From: DATKDU01 sp035512595
Lineage (GTDB): Bacteria; Planctomycetota; Planctomycetia; Pirellulales; Pirellulaceae
Direction of reading: 5' to 3'
NCBI GenBank assembly: GCA_035512595.1
Contig: DATKDU010000492.1
Coordinates: forward strand, 1-16,804
DNA length: 16,804 nt
Both the position numbers and the translations under genes were made by a program. The notes under the pieces are model-generated. The model was not told the DNA's origin and did not search any database. It saw nothing but the letters and a program-made list of their open reading frames with translations. This document shows positions 7,245-14,636 of the stretch, piece after piece (position 1 is the first letter of the stretch; each line of letters begins with the position of its first letter).

Positions 7245-7949
7245 CTACGAGGCAACGAGCAGCTCATACCGCCAGAAGCCCTTGTAAACGCGGCGGCGCA
7301 AAGAGAAGCGGCGGCCAAATATCTTGGAGACCGACCAGCCGCTGCGTTTCGGTGAAGCGACAAAAGCCCGCTTGCCGCGGACGAGGATATCGAGGCTGAC
7401 TTGCTCACTGCGGGCATCAACCAGCCAGTATTCGTCCACGCCGGCGGCAAAGTACGCCTGCTTGAGCAGCTTGGTGTCCTTGCGGACCGAGCTGTGCGAA
7501 ACGACTTCCAACACCCAATCGGGTGCGCCGACAATCGACTCCTCTTCATTGCGGGCGTCGCGGGCGATGGTCACTTCACCCGACTCGATCCGCTTCCAAC
7601 TGACGAAGCAGGCGTCCGGTTCGTTGGATACGCCCGCGGCCTCGTGCGTCACCAGCGTCCGGTCGGGAAACATCTCCCCCAGGTCGTTCTCATAGACCAG
7701 GTTCATGAGCACTCCGGTGATCACCATCTTGACTTTGCCATGCGTGCCGATGTTGTCCGCATTCATGTCGATGAGAATCTCGTTGCCAATCAAGGAAACC
7801 TGGCACCCCACGGGATAATTACCGGAGAAGGCCCAGCGTCGGAATCCGTCAGGGGAATATGCCGACCGCGGCAGCGAAATTTGCGGTCGCTGGGCTGGCG
7901 GCGGAATCAGCTCGCCGAGCGCCTGGCCGGTTGGGTCGCGGATGATCAT
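7245..7949 (-). CDS. Uma2-family (DUF820) putative endonuclease
   Basis: A 234-residue protein with the signature of the Uma2/DUF820 family, a PD-(D/E)XK-like fold abundant in planctomycetes and cyanobacteria. Visible are NEPDACFV (residues 109-116) and the core GAPDWVLEVVSHSSVRKDTK followed by QAYFAAGVDEYWLVDA (141-179), with D144, E148 and K157/K160 as likely active-site positions. The C-terminus is basic (FGRRFSLRRRVYKGFWRYELL). The start at ATG 7949 has only a weak AGG upstream. The stop at 7247-7245 is 12 nt from the SNF2 start. The biological role of this family is poorly known, and many copies are spread as stand-alone genes, so an operon with SNF2 does not by itself prove joint function. 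Confidence 0.85.
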   Translation of the reverse strand: MIIRDPTGQALGELIPPPAQRPQISLPRSAYSPDGFRRWAFSGNYPVGCQVSLIGNEILIDMNADNIGTHGKVKMVITGVLMNLVYENDLGEMFPDRTLVTHEAAGVSNEPDACFVSWKRIESGEVTIARDARNEEESIVGAPDWVLEVVSHSSVRKDTKLLKQAYFAAGVDEYWLVDARSEQVSLDILVRGKRAFVASPKRSGWSVSKIFGRRFSLRRRVYKGFWRYELLVAS

Positions 7950-8276
7950 GGAAATGCCTGTGGGTCCATCATACGCGAATCCTTCCGTGGCACCAAATAG
8001 GTTGGCCGCAACTCACTTGCTTAAGCGGACGAATTGGGTACAACGCACAATCGACGCCCAGTGGGTCTTACGGGTTCCTCTTCTCTGATTCGGTTTTGAG
8101 CCGAGGTCGAGAGTTGCTGACCGCGTCTAGTCCAATCGGGAAAGCGCGCCTTTCTGCCGCGAATAGAAAAGAGGAACTCGTACTCCTCCGAGCGATCGAT
8201 TTGAAGGCCGCAGTCAAATCGGCTAGAAACGAGTTTCGATTGACAACGGAGCGGCCCCTTTGGAGTTATCTCCCCG
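7950..8276. other. Intergenic region between divergent Uma2-like and PDDEXK genes
   Basis: A 327-nt gap with visibly lower GC than the flanks. Open frames on both strands (8021-8377 minus, 8096-8293 plus) overlap the next gene and show no protein-like features. The right-hand end carries a TTGACA at 8240-8245. No repeat, tRNA or strong hairpin was seen apart from a weak TCGG/CCGA pair around 8090-8104. Confidence 0.4.
8240..8269 (+). promoter_or_regulatory. Possible sigma70-type promoter for the PDDEXK gene
   Basis: TTGACA (8240-8245) is a perfect -35. AGTTAT (8264-8269), 18 nt later, is a weak -10 with 3 of 6 consensus bases. Transcription would begin near 8276, at or next to the ATG 8277, giving a leaderless message; GGAG at 8262-8265 is too far upstream to be a good SD. 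The -10 is poor, so this is tentative. Confidence 0.28.
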
Positions 8277-9479
8277 ATGAAATCGGTAAGTAATGAATCC
8301 TCGCTGGCCGCCTTGGAGCGGTTCGTCGTGGAAAGCGACGAGCTGCTCCAGCTCGAGGAGGCAATCGGAAGGTTCAATATATTTGATTCGCTAGGGATCG
8401 CTCGCGTCGAGATTCGTCACTCCAATTTCCTCGCCTGGCTGCTGGATCCAAACGAATCCCACGGCCAAGGTGCCCTATTCCTGACTGCCGTGCTAATGGA
8501 TTTGCTGCGACGAGCCCCTGTCGACAAGAGGCCGCTTTCGCCAATTGACCTCGATGGCGCGGAATTACGCGGCGTCGAAATTCGCCGTGAATGGCATAAC
8601 ATCGATCTGCTCATACTCTGTCGTGAGCCGCAATTCCTGATTGCGATTGAGAACAAAGTCGATGGCGCAGAGCGTGAGGATCAGCTCGATACCTACAAAA
8701 GGGTTGTCGCGACCCAGTTTCCCGAGTGGAATACCCTCTTCGTTTTCTTGACTCGAGAAGGTGTCGAAGCCAAATCGGAGATTTGGGTTCCTTACAGCTA
8801 CGCGGATTTGCACGGTGTGTTGACACGGACCCGAAAGGCGAATGAAAAATCGATTGGTAGCGATGTACTCGTCTTCCTGGATCACTATCTGCGACTGATT
8901 GGGAGCCGCTTTATGGATGACCCGACAATCGACGACTTATGCAAACGAATCTACCAGAATCATCGACAGGCGCTCGATCTCATTTGGGAGCGAATAGGCG
9001 AAGGAACGCTGACGCTGGATGTGGCGACGTTTCTTGAGATCGAACCTCAGCGATGGACCGTGATCAATCGAACGACGAAACATGTCAATTTTGTGCCTAC
9101 ACCGTGGCTGACCTGGTTGCCACCGCTTGGATCGTTGCCCAGGGCGGACACGAAACATTGGATGATTTGGGTGCTCGACTTGCTTCGTCGCAAATGCCGA
9201 ATCCGCGTTTTGGTAAGACCCTGCAAGGACAAGGCACGGCGAATGAAGGTAGTTGAATGTCTTACGAAAAGCGGCAATCCATTCGGCTTTAAGATATCCG
9301 GAAAGGCGGCAGACCAATGGACAACGGTTTTTTCCGCGACCATCGACGAGTGGAATGAAGATGAAGGGCCGGACAAAGAAAAACTACTCAGCAGGATTTC
9401 AGTCGAGCTGGCAGAGCTAGAGAACAGAATGGCGGACGTGCAACAGGCGTTGGCCCCGGCCCTAAAGGGTGTCAAATAG
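8277..9479 (+). CDS. PD-(D/E)XK nuclease superfamily protein (PDDEXK_4 type)
   Basis: A 400-residue protein. The N-terminal half has the hallmarks of the PDDEXK_4 type: EIRHSNFLAWLLDPNESHGQGALFL (residues 45-69), then REWHNIDLLILC with D110, then FLIAIENKVDGAEREDQLDTY with the ExK pair E125/K127 and Q136, and later LFVFLTREG. D110...E125-N-K127 is the expected metal-binding core, so it may be a working nuclease. Residues about 225-390 form a second domain with YQNHRQALDLIWERI and a Trp-rich stretch, ending in a helical tail LAELENRMADVQQALAPALKG. Such proteins often occur in defence or mobile contexts, but many are of unknown role. It is divergent from the Uma2-SNF2-SWIM cluster and visibly less GC-rich than its neighbours, which hints at separate acquisition. 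It converges on the sugar mutase with a 34-nt gap. Confidence 0.8.
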   Translation: MKSVSNESSLAALERFVVESDELLQLEEAIGRFNIFDSLGIARVEIRHSNFLAWLLDPNESHGQGALFLTAVLMDLLRRAPVDKRPLSPIDLDGAELRGVEIRREWHNIDLLILCREPQFLIAIENKVDGAEREDQLDTYKRVVATQFPEWNTLFVFLTREGVEAKSEIWVPYSYADLHGVLTRTRKANEKSIGSDVLVFLDHYLRLIGSRFMDDPTIDDLCKRIYQNHRQALDLIWERIGEGTLTLDVATFLEIEPQRWTVINRTTKHVNFVPTPWLTWLPPLGSLPRADTKHWMIWVLDLLRRKCRIRVLVRPCKDKARRMKVVECLTKSGNPFGFKISGKAADQWTTVFSATIDEWNEDEGPDKEKLLSRISVELAELENRMADVQQALAPALKGVK

Positions 9480-9513
9480 ATTGTCTTCTAACTTACAAAA
9501 TTGGCCACGGGCG

Positions 9514-11436
9514 TCACGCCTTCTCCGCATACTCCTTCAAATCCCGCTCAAGCGCCCCCATCCGCTCGCTCATCTCCCCCTTCGTCGTTCGCAAATCGTG
9601 GAGCTGCTCGGCGGGGACGAAGGTGAACATGTAGAACTTCACCTTCGGCTCCGTCCCGCTGGGGCGGACGGCAATGTAGTTCCCTTCTTCGGCCAGGTCG
9701 AGGATCACCATGTCGGCCTTGGCGGCGTCGAGGAAGTCCGCCGTGTCGGTCTGGGCACTGCCGACGGCAGTGACGGTGAGGCTGGCGTAATCGCGGATTT
9801 GCTTGACCGGAATGCCGGCGAGGGATGTCGGCGGGAAGCTGCGAAAATTCTGCATCAGGGTCTTCATCCGCGCCATGCCGGCCGAACCGGTCATCGTCTG
9901 GTTGAGGAGTTGCTCGCCATGATAGCCGTGCTGCCAATACAAGGCGTCGAGCTTCTCGTGGAGCGTCTTGCCGGCCTTCTTCAAGTTGGCCGCCAGCTCG
10001 GCCAGCAGCATGCAGGCGACCGCTCCGTCCTTGTCGCGAACGTACTGGCCGACGAGAAAGCCGTGCGATTCCTCGCAGCCGAACAGGAACTTGTCGGGGC
10101 CGGCGACGTCCATCTGCTGGCCGATCCATTTGAAGCCGACGTGCAGATTGTCGAATGTTTTCACGCCGTAAGAGTCGCCGATGCGGCGGATCATCCGCGT
10201 GGTGACCAGCGTGGTGACGAGATAATGATCTTTCGTCAGGCCGCCCGATTTCTTGCGCTGCTCGCAGACGTAGTCGGCCAAGAGCGCCCCGAGCTGATTG
10301 CCGGTGAGGGTCTTCCACGGTGCAACCGGTTTCGGCGTCGCCGTTGGCTTGGGCATCGCGGTCCCGGAAGCAGCGGCGGCTCGCCGCGCGGCTGCTTCGC
10401 GGGCTACCTCGGCCGGATTCGGCGCCACGCGACTGACCGGAGCAGCACATCCCACCCGGTCGCAATCGGGGTCGGTCGCCATGATCAAATCGGCCCCGCG
10501 CGAGATCGCCAGGCCGATCGGCTTGTTGAACACCTCCGGATTTTCCGGATTGCTGACATGTCCCGGCACGTTGGGAAAGTCGCCGCTGGGCTCGGCGTGT
10601 GGGCCATAGACCTCGACATCGCGAAAACCGTCGGCCCGCAGTGCCGGCACGACCGATGCCGCTCCCACGCCGTGCAGCGGCGTGTAGATGATGTCCAGGT
10701 CGCGGGGCCCGGCAAACTTCTGCTGGGCAACTGCCGCCAGGTACGCCCGATCGACTTCCTCGGTGCAGACGATCACCTTCCCCGCTGCGACGGCTGCTTG
10801 AAAATCGGTCGTGCGGATCTCCCGCACATTCATCACGCACTCGACGATCGCCTTGTCATGCGGCGGCACGATCTGCCCGCCGGTAGACCAGTAGACCTTG
10901 ACCGCGTTGTCACTGGGGGGGTTGTGGCTGGCGGTGACCATGATGCCGCACGCGCACTGCTTATACCGCACGAGGAACGACAGCTCGGGGGTGCTGCGGT
11001 AGTCGTCAAGGAGATAAACGGTGAAGCCGTTGGCAACCATCACGCTGGCGCACAGCTCGGCAAAGTGGCGGCTGTTGTGGCGGGTGTCGTAGGCGATGGC
11101 ACAGGACGGTCTTTCTCCCTCGCTCGCGCTTCGGGTTAGTGTCGATACCACATACGTCGCCAGCCCCTGGGCGCTCTCGCCGATCGTCCGGTCGTTGATG
11201 GCGTTGGAGCCGATCGGGTACATCCGGCCGCGGCGGCCGCCGGTGCCGAACGGGATGATCGTCCAGAAGGCGTCATCAAGCTCCTTCCATTTGCCGGCCG
11301 TGATGTGCTCGGCCACCTGCGAGGCATACGCGGCATACGGCGGCTCAGTCAGCCAGGTGCGGATGTTGGCGGCAGCCGCCGGAGTGAGTTTGCCGGCGGC
11401 TGCGGCCGCGTCGAGCGCGGTGATCATATCGGACAT
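9514..11436 (-). CDS. Phosphoglucomutase/phosphomannomutase (alpha-D-phosphohexomutase superfamily)
   Basis: A 640-residue enzyme interconverting hexose 1- and 6-phosphates through a phosphoserine. Conserved elements: FGTGGRRG (residues 63-70), catalytic MVTASHNP with S170, YTPLHGVGAASV (251-262), metal site DPDCDR with D322/D324/D326 (Cys where Ala is common), LTGNQLGALLADY (377-389), sugar loop GCEESHGFLVG (453-463) and phosphate loop RPSGTEPK (591-598). ATG 11436 was chosen because the frame upstream runs only through heptamer repeats; the helical N-terminus (1-60) fits the family. Two oddities are an LTRSASEG insertion near residues 100-107 and an Ala/Pro-rich insert at about 331-373. All catalytic motifs are intact, so it is likely functional. 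No SD is visible. Confidence 0.93.
   Translation of the reverse strand: MSDMITALDAAAAAGKLTPAAAANIRTWLTEPPYAAYASQVAEHITAGKWKELDDAFWTIIPFGTGGRRGRMYPIGSNAINDRTIGESAQGLATYVVSTLTRSASEGERPSCAIAYDTRHNSRHFAELCASVMVANGFTVYLLDDYRSTPELSFLVRYKQCACGIMVTASHNPPSDNAVKVYWSTGGQIVPPHDKAIVECVMNVREIRTTDFQAAVAAGKVIVCTEEVDRAYLAAVAQQKFAGPRDLDIIYTPLHGVGAASVVPALRADGFRDVEVYGPHAEPSGDFPNVPGHVSNPENPEVFNKPIGLAISRGADLIMATDPDCDRVGCAAPVSRVAPNPAEVAREAAARRAAAASGTAMPKPTATPKPVAPWKTLTGNQLGALLADYVCEQRKKSGGLTKDHYLVTTLVTTRMIRRIGDSYGVKTFDNLHVGFKWIGQQMDVAGPDKFLFGCEESHGFLVGQYVRDKDGAVACMLLAELAANLKKAGKTLHEKLDALYWQHGYHGEQLLNQTMTGSAGMARMKTLMQNFRSFPPTSLAGIPVKQIRDYASLTVTAVGSAQTDTADFLDAAKADMVILDLAEEGNYIAVRPSGTEPKVKFYMFTFVPAEQLHDLRTTKGEMSERMGALERDLKEYAEKA
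11112..11140 (-). repeat. Putative dispersed repeat inside the sugar mutase gene (encodes LTRSASEG)
   Basis: On the minus strand this segment reads ACTAACCCGAAGCGCG followed by AGCGAGGGAGAAA. It encodes LTRSASEGE between the conserved QGLATYV and CAIAYDTRH segments of the mutase. From memory, near-identical ACCCGAAGCG...GCGAGGG elements and the peptide LTRSASEG recur in planctomycete genomes. Only one copy lies in this window, so the repeat nature rests on that recollection. Confidence 0.45.
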
Positions 11437-11902
11437 TGAATGGCGGATTTCAGATTGCGGATTGCGGATTGCGGATTGCGGATTGCGGATTGCGGATTGC
11501 GAGCAGAGAGCAGAGGTCAGCTTTTTGGTGTTTCGTGTTTCACGTTTCGTGCTTGTCATCTCGGTACTTGGTACCCAGTACCCGCTACTGGCTGCTGGTC
11601 GCTGCTGTCTGCACTCCGACCTCCGACCAGCCGCGGCATTATCGAACTCGATCCGTGCCAGCACAAGGTTCCCAATTTTTACGGCATTTTTCGGGCCGAA
11701 AGGCAAGGGATCGCGACCTGCGGCGAATAGGGACTGTCCGCCCGTAGCCGCCCACCCCTTGGCCTGGCGGTTGTTTGCCGTCCCCTCGGCCAGTGGGTAT
11801 TCTGGATTCTCCAATTGGGTCTGGCTCGGGCCTTTTCCACTCGTACATGCGCCCATTTCGTTTCGCTATCGTCTCATCCGCTCATCGCATCAGGGTATTG
11901 CC
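11437..11902. other. Intergenic region upstream of the sugar mutase and the SHD1 gene
   Basis: A 466-nt gap between divergent genes. The left part (11454-11626) is a heptamer-mosaic repeat, listed separately. The right part (about 11630-11902) has no ORF of its own: the open plus-strand frame that runs into the SHD1 gene has no protein-like composition before 11903. It contains two T-rich patches (AATTTTTACGGCATTTTTCGG near 11673-11693) but no promoter pair I would defend. Promoters for both genes must lie here. Confidence 0.45.
11454..11626. repeat. Heptamer-mosaic repeat locus 2
   Basis: A chain of different 7-nt repeats: ATTGCGG x6 perfect (11454-11495) plus a partial ATTGCGA; GAGCAGA x2 (11501-11514); TTTGGTG/TTTCGTG/TTTCACG/TTTCGTG (11524-11551); GGTACTT/GGTACCC/AGTACCC/GCTACTG (11563-11590); and ACTCCGA/CCTCCGA (11613-11626). 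It begins 17 nt from the ATG of the sugar mutase. Because 7 is not a multiple of 3, the hexad array is open in several frames and creates spurious ADCGLRI-type peptides. It resembles heptanucleotide tandem repeats described in cyanobacteria (STRR type). Confidence 0.85.
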
Positions 11903-14053
11903 ATGTTCGCATTCACACTGCGCTGCCTGCTGATTGTGGGGCTAATGTTCGCTCCGGTTGCTTCCTTCGCCCAGGCCAATAAAGGCAAGCTCCCCAAGCT
12001 CAAGCCGGGAGACAAAGTGATCGTCGATTGGCTCGGCGAGCAGGTCGGCGAGTTTGTCGAGTACACCGGGACCGGCTGGCTGCGGGTCAAGGTCAAGGGG
12101 GCGACCGGGGCCGAGCAAACGCCCGTCTTTCCGCCGGACTCGGTGCGCTTGCCCCCCAAGGGAGCAACCCGGCCGGCGCCGGGGGCTGAGCTTCGCACCT
12201 GGACCGACACGACCGGCAGTTATAAGACCGAAGCCACGTTCGTTCGCATTGGCGAGGATGGTCGCGTCGAGCTGAAGAAGGCCAATGGCACCGTCGCCCA
12301 CGTGCCGCTGGACAAGCTGAGTCCCGCCGATCAGGAGCTGGCCAGGAAGCTGGCCGCGGCGGCCAATGCCGGCAGCGATCCCAACGACCCGTTCGCGACG
12401 GACGGAGACGCGGGTACGCCGGCCGAGCCGATGCCTGCGGCTCCGGCGAGCCATACCGACACCCAGAACCCGGCCAACCTCAAGGTCACCGAGCCCGATT
12501 GGGCCGGCGCCAGCGACGTGCTCCTCGACGATTCCGTTCGCGAAGGGGGACTGACCCCCGATCCCGAGCCGGCCAGCGCCCTGGCTCTGGCCAGCCGCGG
12601 CATTCCACTTTCCAAGATTCAAGGCAAGGGCCCGCAAGGCGGCTTCTTTGAACATGCCAAGTCGATGGCCATCGCCCCAGCCACTGCTCAGGCGGTCGTC
12701 GCCCTCGTCGATGAATCCCCCGGCACCGAGCGAACGACGCGGTTGGAACGAGTTGACCTGGCAACCGGCAAATCGCTCGGCAGTGCGGAGCTCAAAGGAA
12801 ACTCCGTCCCGATGGATGCCGACCCGATGGGACAGTTCCTCGTCGCCCGCAGCGATAACTTCCACATCGGCACTCACGGCCGCGTCGATCTGTTCGACGT
12901 GACTGCACGCGAGCCGAAGCACGTCATTAGCTGGCTCCCTTATGGCGACCGGGACTGGCCGCAGCGTGATGTCCATTTCGCGGCATTCGCCGATCGGGAC
13001 CACGTCTGCACGGTGGACGGCACCGGCAAGCTGACGATGTGGAACGCCGGCCAGGCCAAGGCCCTGTACTCCGTCGCCACCTTCCAGGGCTCCGCTCCTG
13101 CCACCAGCGGCACCGGCAAATATCTCGCCGTGCTGGCAACGAATGGCGTCTTCGTCCTCGATGCCGCCAGCGGCAATCCGCTGGCGCGGTTCAATGCCCA
13201 GCCTGGCTACTTCCCCCGCCTGTCGTTCCGCCCCGACGGACAGCAACTTGCCTGCGTCTCCAACAGCCTGGTTCAAGTGTGGGACGTCCAGTCCGGGCAG
13301 CTCGTCAACGAAGTTTTCTTCCCCACGCCATTCCAGGTGAACACGATCGCCTGGCCCTCAGACGGATACATGCTGCTTAACGGCAGTTCGCTCGTCGATC
13401 TGGCGCGGCGGATCGTCCTCTGCCAGTACACCGGCGGCAGCGAGTTCGGCGCGGTCTTCGGCGGCCGGCAGCTCTTCGTTGTCAAGGATGCCAGCCACAA
13501 CAGCGGGGTCGTTCACACGCCGCTGCCACACGCGGGTGCCCAGAAGCTGGCAGCCACCCTGAATGCCGACGCCCTGCTGGCCATCAAGCCGGGTGCCGAG
13601 GTCTCGGTGCGGATTGCCGCCGCGTTAACGCCGCAGGAGCAGCAGCAGGTCTACGACGCTTTGGTCAAGAAGCTGACCGAGAACGGCCTGAAGGTGGTGC
13701 AGAACTCGGGGCTGATCCTGCACGCCACGACCGAGCAGGGGAAGACCGAGACGGTCGAGTATCGCACGATCGGCCGCGGCTTCGGGACCGAGAGCGCCAC
13801 GGTCACGCAGCAGATCCAGAAGCTGACCTTCACCGAGAACGGCAAGACGCTGTGGCAGGCGTCGCAGGTGAAAGGCGCCCCCTTCTTCCTGCACACCCGC
13901 GGCAAGGACCTGAACACGGCGATTGCCGAGCAGACCAAGCCCGACGTGCTGTTCTACACAAACACGTTGCTGCCGCGGCATTTGGCTCGCCCGGGGCCGG
14001 AGGCGAACGGCGCGTACCAGACGGCAAAGGTGACGGCGGCGGGGGTGCAGTAA
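11903..14053 (+). CDS. Exported SHD1-domain protein with a WD-like beta-propeller
   Basis: A 716-residue protein. Signal peptide: residues 1-23 (hydrophobic LLIVGLMFAPVASFA, likely cut before QANKG). Residues 30-85 form a small beta domain (KPGDKVIVDWLGEQVGEF). Residues about 97-150 are a SLA1 homology domain 1: RTWTDTTGSYKTEATFVRI..GRVELKKANGTVAHVPLDKLSPADQEL, a module frequent in planctomycete surface proteins. A Pro/Ala/Asp-rich linker follows (155-215). Residues about 235-530 look like a degenerate beta-propeller (LTMWNAGQAKALYSV; LACVSNSLVQVWDVQSGQLV). The C-terminal 180 residues form a further domain beginning VSVRIAAALTPQEQQQVYDALV. ATG 11903 was chosen for the signal peptide and the AGGG 8 nt upstream; the frame is open further upstream but lacks coding character. 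Probably extracytoplasmic; the ligand is unknown. Confidence 0.85.
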   Translation: MFAFTLRCLLIVGLMFAPVASFAQANKGKLPKLKPGDKVIVDWLGEQVGEFVEYTGTGWLRVKVKGATGAEQTPVFPPDSVRLPPKGATRPAPGAELRTWTDTTGSYKTEATFVRIGEDGRVELKKANGTVAHVPLDKLSPADQELARKLAAAANAGSDPNDPFATDGDAGTPAEPMPAAPASHTDTQNPANLKVTEPDWAGASDVLLDDSVREGGLTPDPEPASALALASRGIPLSKIQGKGPQGGFFEHAKSMAIAPATAQAVVALVDESPGTERTTRLERVDLATGKSLGSAELKGNSVPMDADPMGQFLVARSDNFHIGTHGRVDLFDVTAREPKHVISWLPYGDRDWPQRDVHFAAFADRDHVCTVDGTGKLTMWNAGQAKALYSVATFQGSAPATSGTGKYLAVLATNGVFVLDAASGNPLARFNAQPGYFPRLSFRPDGQQLACVSNSLVQVWDVQSGQLVNEVFFPTPFQVNTIAWPSDGYMLLNGSSLVDLARRIVLCQYTGGSEFGAVFGGRQLFVVKDASHNSGVVHTPLPHAGAQKLAATLNADALLAIKPGAEVSVRIAAALTPQEQQQVYDALVKKLTENGLKVVQNSGLILHATTEQGKTETVEYRTIGRGFGTESATVTQQIQKLTFTENGKTLWQASQVKGAPFFLHTRGKDLNTAIAEQTKPDVLFYTNTLLPRHLARPGPEANGAYQTAKVTAAGVQ

Positions 14054-14078
14054 TTCTTGTTCGCGGGGAATGCCAGCC

Positions 14079-14103
14079 CACCTCAGCCAGCGCGGCTGAG
14101 GTG
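14079..14103 (+). terminator. Perfect 10-bp hairpin after the SHD1 gene
   Basis: CACCTCAGCC (14079-14088) and GGCTGAGGTG (14094-14103) are exact inverted repeats around the 5-nt loop AGCGC, 26 nt after the TAA. There is no T tract (GAATTTGGG follows), so it is a weak candidate for intrinsic termination. It may instead be an mRNA 3'-end stabiliser or a dispersed palindrome. Confidence 0.45.
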
Positions 14104-14161
14104 AATTTGGGCCGCACCGGTCCAAGTTGCCTGACGAACCGTCGCGAGGTATCTTGCAAGG

Positions 14162-14362
14162 ATGAGCACCGTCGCCGAACTCGAGGAAGCCGTCCGCCAA
14201 CTCTCCCCTCAGGAAAGGGCGGCATTTCGCGCGTGGTTCGCGGAATTTGACGCGGAGGAGTGGGATCGGCAGATCGAGGCCGATGTGGCCGCCGGCCGGT
14301 TGGACTGGCTGATCGCAGAAGCGAAGGCCGACCGGCAAGCCGGCCGCTGCACCGACCGATGA
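14162..14362 (+). CDS. Antitoxin of a type II toxin-antitoxin pair
   Basis: A 66-residue acidic protein: MSTVAELEEAVRQLSPQERA, then FRAWFAEFDAEEWDRQIEAD, then VAAGRLDWLIAEAKADRQAG. This pattern (leucine-spaced helix, AWFxEFDxxxWDxQIExDxxAGxLDxL, short basic end) is a recurrent small antitoxin type seen beside RelE/ParE toxins in planctomycetes and cyanobacteria. Its TGA (14360-14362) overlaps the ATG of the toxin (ATGA, 4 nt), which couples their translation in the usual antitoxin-first order. It should bind and neutralise the toxin. No DNA-binding domain is recognisable, so autoregulation is not evident. GAGGT about 10 nt upstream may serve as the SD. Confidence 0.8.
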   Translation: MSTVAELEEAVRQLSPQERAAFRAWFAEFDAEEWDRQIEADVAAGRLDWLIAEAKADRQAGRCTDR

Positions 14363-14622
14363 AGCACCGCGCCACGCCCCGGTTTTGGTCGTTGTACCGG
14401 CAACTTCCGGAGCACATTCGACAGTTAGCCGACCGCGACTATCAGTTACTTTGTGCCGATCCGCGTCACCCGTCCCTGCATTTCAAAAAGTTCGGCGAGC
14501 TGTGGTCGGTCCGCGTCGGACTGCATTACCGGGCACTGGCCGTTGAAGATGGCGAGGAATTGCTTTGGGTCTGGATTGGCACCCACGCGGAATATGACCG
14601 GATAGTCAGACAGAGACCGTGA
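14359..14622 (+). CDS. RelE/ParE-family toxin
   Basis: An 87-residue basic protein with the compact RelE/ParE pattern: ATPRFWSLYRQLPEHIRQLADRDYQLL (helix pair), HPSLHFKKFGELWSVRVGLHYRALA (beta hairpin with the conserved RVG..YRA), and EELLWVWIGTHAEYDRIV (final strand and helix, with H and Y at the usual C-terminal position). Members either cleave ribosome-bound mRNA (RelE-like) or inhibit gyrase (ParE-like); the sequence alone does not decide which. The ATG was chosen because it overlaps the antitoxin stop by 4 nt. The open frame upstream to 14260 is the antitoxin gene read in another frame. Chromosomal pair, no plasmid signs nearby. Confidence 0.83.
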   Translation: MKHRATPRFWSLYRQLPEHIRQLADRDYQLLCADPRHPSLHFKKFGELWSVRVGLHYRALAVEDGEELLWVWIGTHAEYDRIVRQRP

Positions 14623-14636
14623 GGGAACTGCGAACG

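Noticed and set aside
11454..11502. CRISPR array
   Set aside because: The units are contiguous 7-nt repeats without spacers, and no cas gene is present.
11437..11856. Upstream start at 11856 for the sugar mutase
   Set aside because: The added residues come from repeat DNA (SAIRNPQ repeats from ATTGCGG read in reverse). Family homology begins after ATG 11436.
11096..11902. Upstream extension of the SHD1 gene by 269 codons
   Set aside because: The frame is open only because heptamer repeats and GC-rich antisense DNA contain few stops. It crosses the sugar mutase on the other strand, and a clear signal peptide begins at 11903.
11942..13276. 444-codon minus-strand ORF opposite the SHD1 gene
   Set aside because: Gly/Arg-rich shadow frame; the plus strand has a signal peptide and an SHD1 domain.
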